64,000 nt of DNA from Saprospiraceae bacterium (lineage in GTDB: Bacteria > Bacteroidota > Bacteroidia > Chitinophagales > Saprospiraceae): NCBI GenBank assembly GCA_016714445.1, contig JADJNF010000001.1:1178001-1242000 (forward strand), written 5' to 3'. Below are positions 62,708 to 64,000 of the stretch, one piece after another (the first letter of the stretch is position 1; every line of letters begins with the position of its first letter). The notes under the pieces were generated by a model. It had not been told where the DNA came from and did no database searches. It was given only the letters and a program-made list of their open reading frames with translations. A program made the translations under genes and the position numbers.

Positions 62708-64000
62708 ATGGTATTAAAATCAAGACAATTTCTCCACCACAGTATAGTATCTATTTTTGCTGTATTTGGCTGTATTGCTTCTGCATTCGGTCAGATCAGC
62801 GGCACCATTTTCTCATCAGACGGTGAAAAACTATCTTTTGCCACTGTAGTTATAGAGGGAACTACCCATGGTACAACTGCGGATCTCGATGGAAATTTTG
62901 AAATTATTTCCACATTAAGAGAAGCAAAAATTGTAGCATCTTATGTGGGATACGAAAATGATACCTTAAGCTGGACCAAAGGTAAAAAATTGCACTTTAT
63001 CCTGCAACCGTCTTCAGCTGTGCTCGATGAAGTAGTCGTTTCTGGTACGATGAAAGAAGTAACCAGAATGAACAGTCCTATTCCCATAGAGGTATATACC
63101 CCTGTTTTTTTCAGGCGAAACCCTACTCCCAATCTCTTTACAGCACTGGAAAACGTAAATGGTGTACGTCCACAACTCAACTGTAATGTCTGCAACACAG
63201 GAGATATCCATATCAATGGAATGGAAGGCCCTTATACTATGGTGATGATAGATGGCATGCCCATAGTTTCGGCACTATCAACAGTATATGGTTTGATGGG
63301 CATTCCTAATAGTATGGTACAGCGCATAGAAGTGGTCAAAGGACCGGCTTCCACCCTGTATGGTTCTGAAGCGGTGGGCGGACTGATCAATGTCATTACC
63401 AAAAATCCGGAAAGTGCTTCCAGATTTTCGCTGGATTTTAATACTACCCATTATGGTGATTTTAATCTTGACTTGGGTACCAAACTAAAAATAGGAAAAG
63501 CTTCAGGATTATTCAGTGCAAATGTTTTTCATTTTGATAATATTTATGATATTAATGGCGATAATTTTACGGATGTCACATTGCAAAAAAGATTTTCAAT
63601 ATTTAACAAATGGAATTTTAAAAGAAAAGAAAACCGACTTGCTTCCATTGCCTTAAGGTACGTCTGGGAAGATCGTTGGGGCGGAGAACTGCAGTGGACG
63701 CCACAGTTTCGGGGTGGAGACAGCATATATGGAGAAAGTATTGAAACCAAAAGAATCGAACTCATCGGAAACTATCAGTTGCCCGTAAAAGAAAAGATCA
63801 CATTTGCCTATTCTTACAATCTCCATGATCAGAATTCCGTATATGGTACCACATTTTATCTGGCCAAGCAGCAGATCGGTTTTGCCCAACTGACTTGGGA
63901 TAAATCATTTTCCAAACATGATCTGCTGGCAGGTGTAGCTTTTCGGTATACTTTTTATGACGACAACACTCCTGTAACTGCTGATGGTGAGAATCTGAAT
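62708..64000 (+). CDS. TonB-dependent receptor (3'-truncated by the window end)
   Basis: An open frame of 431 codons that runs off the window. A signal peptide ends near residue 31 (SAFGQISG). A CarboxypepD_reg-like domain (about 30-110) is followed by the plug with GDIHINGMEGPYTMVMIDGM and RIEVVKGPASTLYGSEAVGG, then barrel strands. Just before the first plug motif the chain reads LNCNVCNTGDI (Cys at about 158 and 161), a CxxC seen in a subset of Bacteroidota receptors. Ligand unknown: iron or cobalamin compounds are guesses. The upstream palindrome (62688-62707) suggests metal regulation. Confidence 0.88.
   Translation, partial: MVLKSRQFLHHSIVSIFAVFGCIASAFGQISGTIFSSDGEKLSFATVVIEGTTHGTTADLDGNFEIISTLREAKIVASYVGYENDTLSWTKGKKLHFILQPSSAVLDEVVVSGTMKEVTRMNSPIPIEVYTPVFFRRNPTPNLFTALENVNGVRPQLNCNVCNTGDIHINGMEGPYTMVMIDGMPIVSALSTVYGLMGIPNSMVQRIEVVKGPASTLYGSEAVGGLINVITKNPESASRFSLDFNTTHYGDFNLDLGTKLKIGKASGLFSANVFHFDNIYDINGDNFTDVTLQKRFSIFNKWNFKRKENRLASIALRYVWEDRWGGELQWTPQFRGGDSIYGESIETKRIELIGNYQLPVKEKITFAYSYNLHDQNSVYGTTFYLAKQQIGFAQLTWDKSFSKHDLLAGVAFRYTFYDDNTPVTADGENLN

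Noticed and set aside
1..64000. tRNA or rRNA genes
   Set aside because: Gaps were scanned by eye for T-loop-like GTTCRA motifs with paired arms and for rRNA-like GC-rich blocks; none found. A tRNAscan run would be decisive.

Overview
The window comes from an AT-rich member of the Bacteroidota, most likely from the Saprospiria/Chitinophagia side of the phylum. Supporting signs are TAnnTTTG-type -7 promoter boxes with almost no Shine-Dalgarno sites, a protein with a type IX secretion sorting tail, two TonB-dependent receptors, choice-of-anchor and dockerin-like surface proteins, LytS/LytTR signalling, an NhaD antiporter, DUF2853, DUF4159 and BatA-type proteins. The family-level assignment is inference. 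Everything was read by eye; no database search was run.

Layout. 1-5 kb: tail of a large surface protein, then a PLP decarboxylase translationally coupled to a double-AAA CbbX-like ATPase with a duplicated N-terminal beta domain. 5-11 kb: metK with promoter and terminator, a fumarylacetoacetase-family hydrolase, and a 1281-residue secreted GH13 protein. 11-16.5 kb: a cytochrome oxidase subunit III-like protein, a ChlI/MoxR-like AAA protein, DUF2853, and a LytS/LytTR pair. 16.5-24.3 kb: nhaD, a thioredoxin-fold protein, lepA and a 3'-5' exonuclease in one leftward block, then a coiled-coil membrane protein and GTP-type PEP carboxykinase. 24.3-25.7 kb: a gene-free stretch holding an 86-bp tandem repeat.

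25.7-40 kb: threonine aldolase, a class V aminotransferase, a thiolase, a tolC/HlyD-adaptor/TIGR04282 operon, a TonB receptor plus lipoprotein behind a perfect 35-bp palindrome, fmt, and a choice-of-anchor B protein with a type IX sorting tail. 40-50 kb: ychF, a broken rRNA pseudouridine synthase, a tightly packed cluster with a possible PD-(D/E)XK toxin fragment and a DUF1703 ATPase, a dihydroorotase homologue that has lost its catalytic residues, a BatA-like gene split by an in-frame amber codon, and DUF4159. 50-64 kb: kdsA, a lipoprotein, a MITE-like element, a fatty acid hydroxylase with a rhodanese lipoprotein, mscS, lpd, a phosphoesterase, an arsenosugar pair (arsS frameshifted, with an AhpD-like partner), an esterase, proA-proB, a frameshifted DUF1003 gene, and a second TonB receptor that runs off the end.

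The functional themes are central metabolism (metK, pckG, lpd, thiolase, proBA, kdsA), envelope transport, and arsenosugar synthesis. Five coding lesions lie between 41 and 62.5 kb and none was noticed before 41 kb. Either this part of the assembly carries uncorrected errors or several genes are decaying. No tRNA, rRNA, CRISPR array, phage or intact insertion sequence was seen.
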